Assembly (NCBI GenBank): GCA_947460065.1
Contig: CANHGF010000125.1
Coordinates: 1 to 7,051 of the forward strand
Reading direction: 5' to 3'
Length of the DNA: 7,051 nucleotides
DNA from: Comamonadaceae bacterium
GTDB lineage: Bacteria > Pseudomonadota > Gammaproteobacteria > Burkholderiales > Burkholderiaceae_C
Position numbers and translations under genes: made by a program. The notes under the pieces were generated by a model that was not told the origin of the DNA, did no database searches, and was given only the letters and a program-made list of their open reading frames with translations. Shown one piece after another: positions 7,001 through 7,051 of the stretch (the stretch's first letter is position 1; each line of letters starts with the position of its first letter).

Positions 7001-7051
7001 TTGCCGGCCGGCCAGCGCAGACCGTCGGTGCTCTCGAAGCTCAGCGCCTGG
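4006..7051 (-). CDS. yhdP: YhdP family AsmA-like envelope protein (partial, N-terminus beyond the right edge)
   Basis: The frame is open from the right edge to TGA at 4008-4006, so at least 1014 residues are present. The amino end is missing and would be expected to carry a short cytoplasmic segment and one membrane helix. The protein is a long run of beta-rich AsmA-like repeats with few charged clusters. The C-terminal 170 or so residues (about 4006-4515) carry the family signature: GVAKLLGVLNLQALPRRL, LDFRDVFSEGFSFDWV, a GEVAIDQGIAHTDSLRMKG segment, and VVVVPEIN before the end. E. coli YhdP is about 1266 residues. With TamB and YdbH it supports phospholipid delivery from the inner to the outer membrane, probably as a periplasm-spanning groove. 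The TTG at 6918-6916 is an internal Leu codon, not a start, because YhdP-like sequence (for example the segment reading GQFSADQIDLAAL) continues upstream. No frameshift or stop is seen. Confidence 0.93.
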   Translation of the reverse strand, partial: QALSFESTDGLRWPAGNVSWTQQPASGKSAERGQFSADQIDLAALAAIAQRLPLAPTLHDQLRSLQPQGLVEQLQMSWQGSIQDPDQAQLRARVRQLALASAPAAGLGRPGLQGADMDVQWTHERGQDSGQAQISMKSGWLEFPGVFNEARIPLDDFAAQIKFKRSAGASFVDVEQAKLLADDAQGQFKGSWSRQGDGPGQLDLQGQLSRAHAARVYRYLPLTLPESVRRYVQDAVPEGQLSDVRFKVKGPLARFPFKQAEDGEFSISAKLSGARYRYVPLGGPGKPWPAMEQLEADLLFSRASMQISQARAQVAGLAGLSIIKTQARIADLTQQATVEVSGEINGPLAQGLQLMRTSPLAAMTGEVLSQASASGTAAVELKLNLPLAELGRSSVTGRLLLGGNDVQLAPDLPLLSQAKAAVNFTQDTVQVSAAQGRLLGSDLRFEGNIKPRSSDASEPEIMFRAQGEISAEALQQLREPAWLADLARQASGSTSYSATIGLRQGWLEASVNSNLRGLALNLPEPLNKPASADWPLRLERSMDAASLREARRPQDRISLQLNPGVALPGGLNLHFLRDLGSAAPQVLAGDIAIGTPGLDPVAGQVRAQIDLAGLDLDAWEAVLPASATQSGPTYLPTLVSLRSGQLRVQGHSLQQVVLGASRERSLWRANIDASNLSGYAEYRPANGATAGRLYARMARMALGQATTSNVEALLDKQPVSIPGLDIVVDELELRGRKLGRLEVEAINRNTGGGDAAREWRLAKLNLSVPEARLSATGSWAALPGDAPGRGGGPLRRQTQMNFRLDINDSGELLKRMGMDGAIRRGKGKLEGTIGWSGSPLALHTPSLQGQFGVDIESGQFLKAEPGVAKLLGVLNLQALPRRLTLDFRDVFSEGFSFDWVRGEVAIDQGIAHTDSLRMKGVNAAVLMAGSADIGRETQDIKVVVVPEINAGTASLLASAVNPAMALGTFIAQWLLRRPLSEANTQEFGVRGTWADPVIERVARKTPSASVGSSP

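Overview
The window is GC-rich, densely packed DNA that looks like a betaproteobacterial chromosome. The gene order and protein sequences suggest Burkholderiales, probably Comamonadaceae. That assignment rests on recognising protein families and codon use, not on a marker gene.

Almost everything is coded on the minus strand. Read in transcription order from the right edge, the first gene is yhdP, an AsmA-like envelope protein whose start lies beyond the right edge (4006-7051). Nine bases later comes a carbon-nitrogen hydrolase of the Nit1 type, probably a deaminated-glutathione amidase (3187-3996). Next is a membrane sensor histidine kinase of the DctS type (1049-3190), whose GTG start overlaps the hydrolase stop. 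Last is its FixJ/DctR-type response regulator (414-1052), joined to the kinase by an ATGA overlap. These tight junctions suggest one transcript, with its main promoter outside the window. yhdP and the hydrolase belong to envelope lipid homeostasis and metabolite repair. The kinase and regulator form a complete phosphorelay, by homology for C4-dicarboxylate uptake, but no transporter gene is visible here.

The left 413 bases differ in character. A 40-residue single-span membrane protein is coded on the plus strand (268-390) and converges on the regulator gene. A putative lipoprotein gene on the minus strand runs off the left edge. Its proline-rich linker is coded by two adjoining hexanucleotide arrays (22-81 and 82-138), giving Pro-Met and Pro-Thr dipeptide repeats. 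The possible start codons of these two small genes fall in the same CATG, so at least one of the two starts, or genes, needs confirmation.

No RNA gene, CRISPR array, insertion sequence or convincing terminator was seen. The points most worth following up are the in-frame hexamer arrays in the lipoprotein, the overlapping divergent small genes, and dctSR-like genes placed directly after yhdP and the hydrolase.
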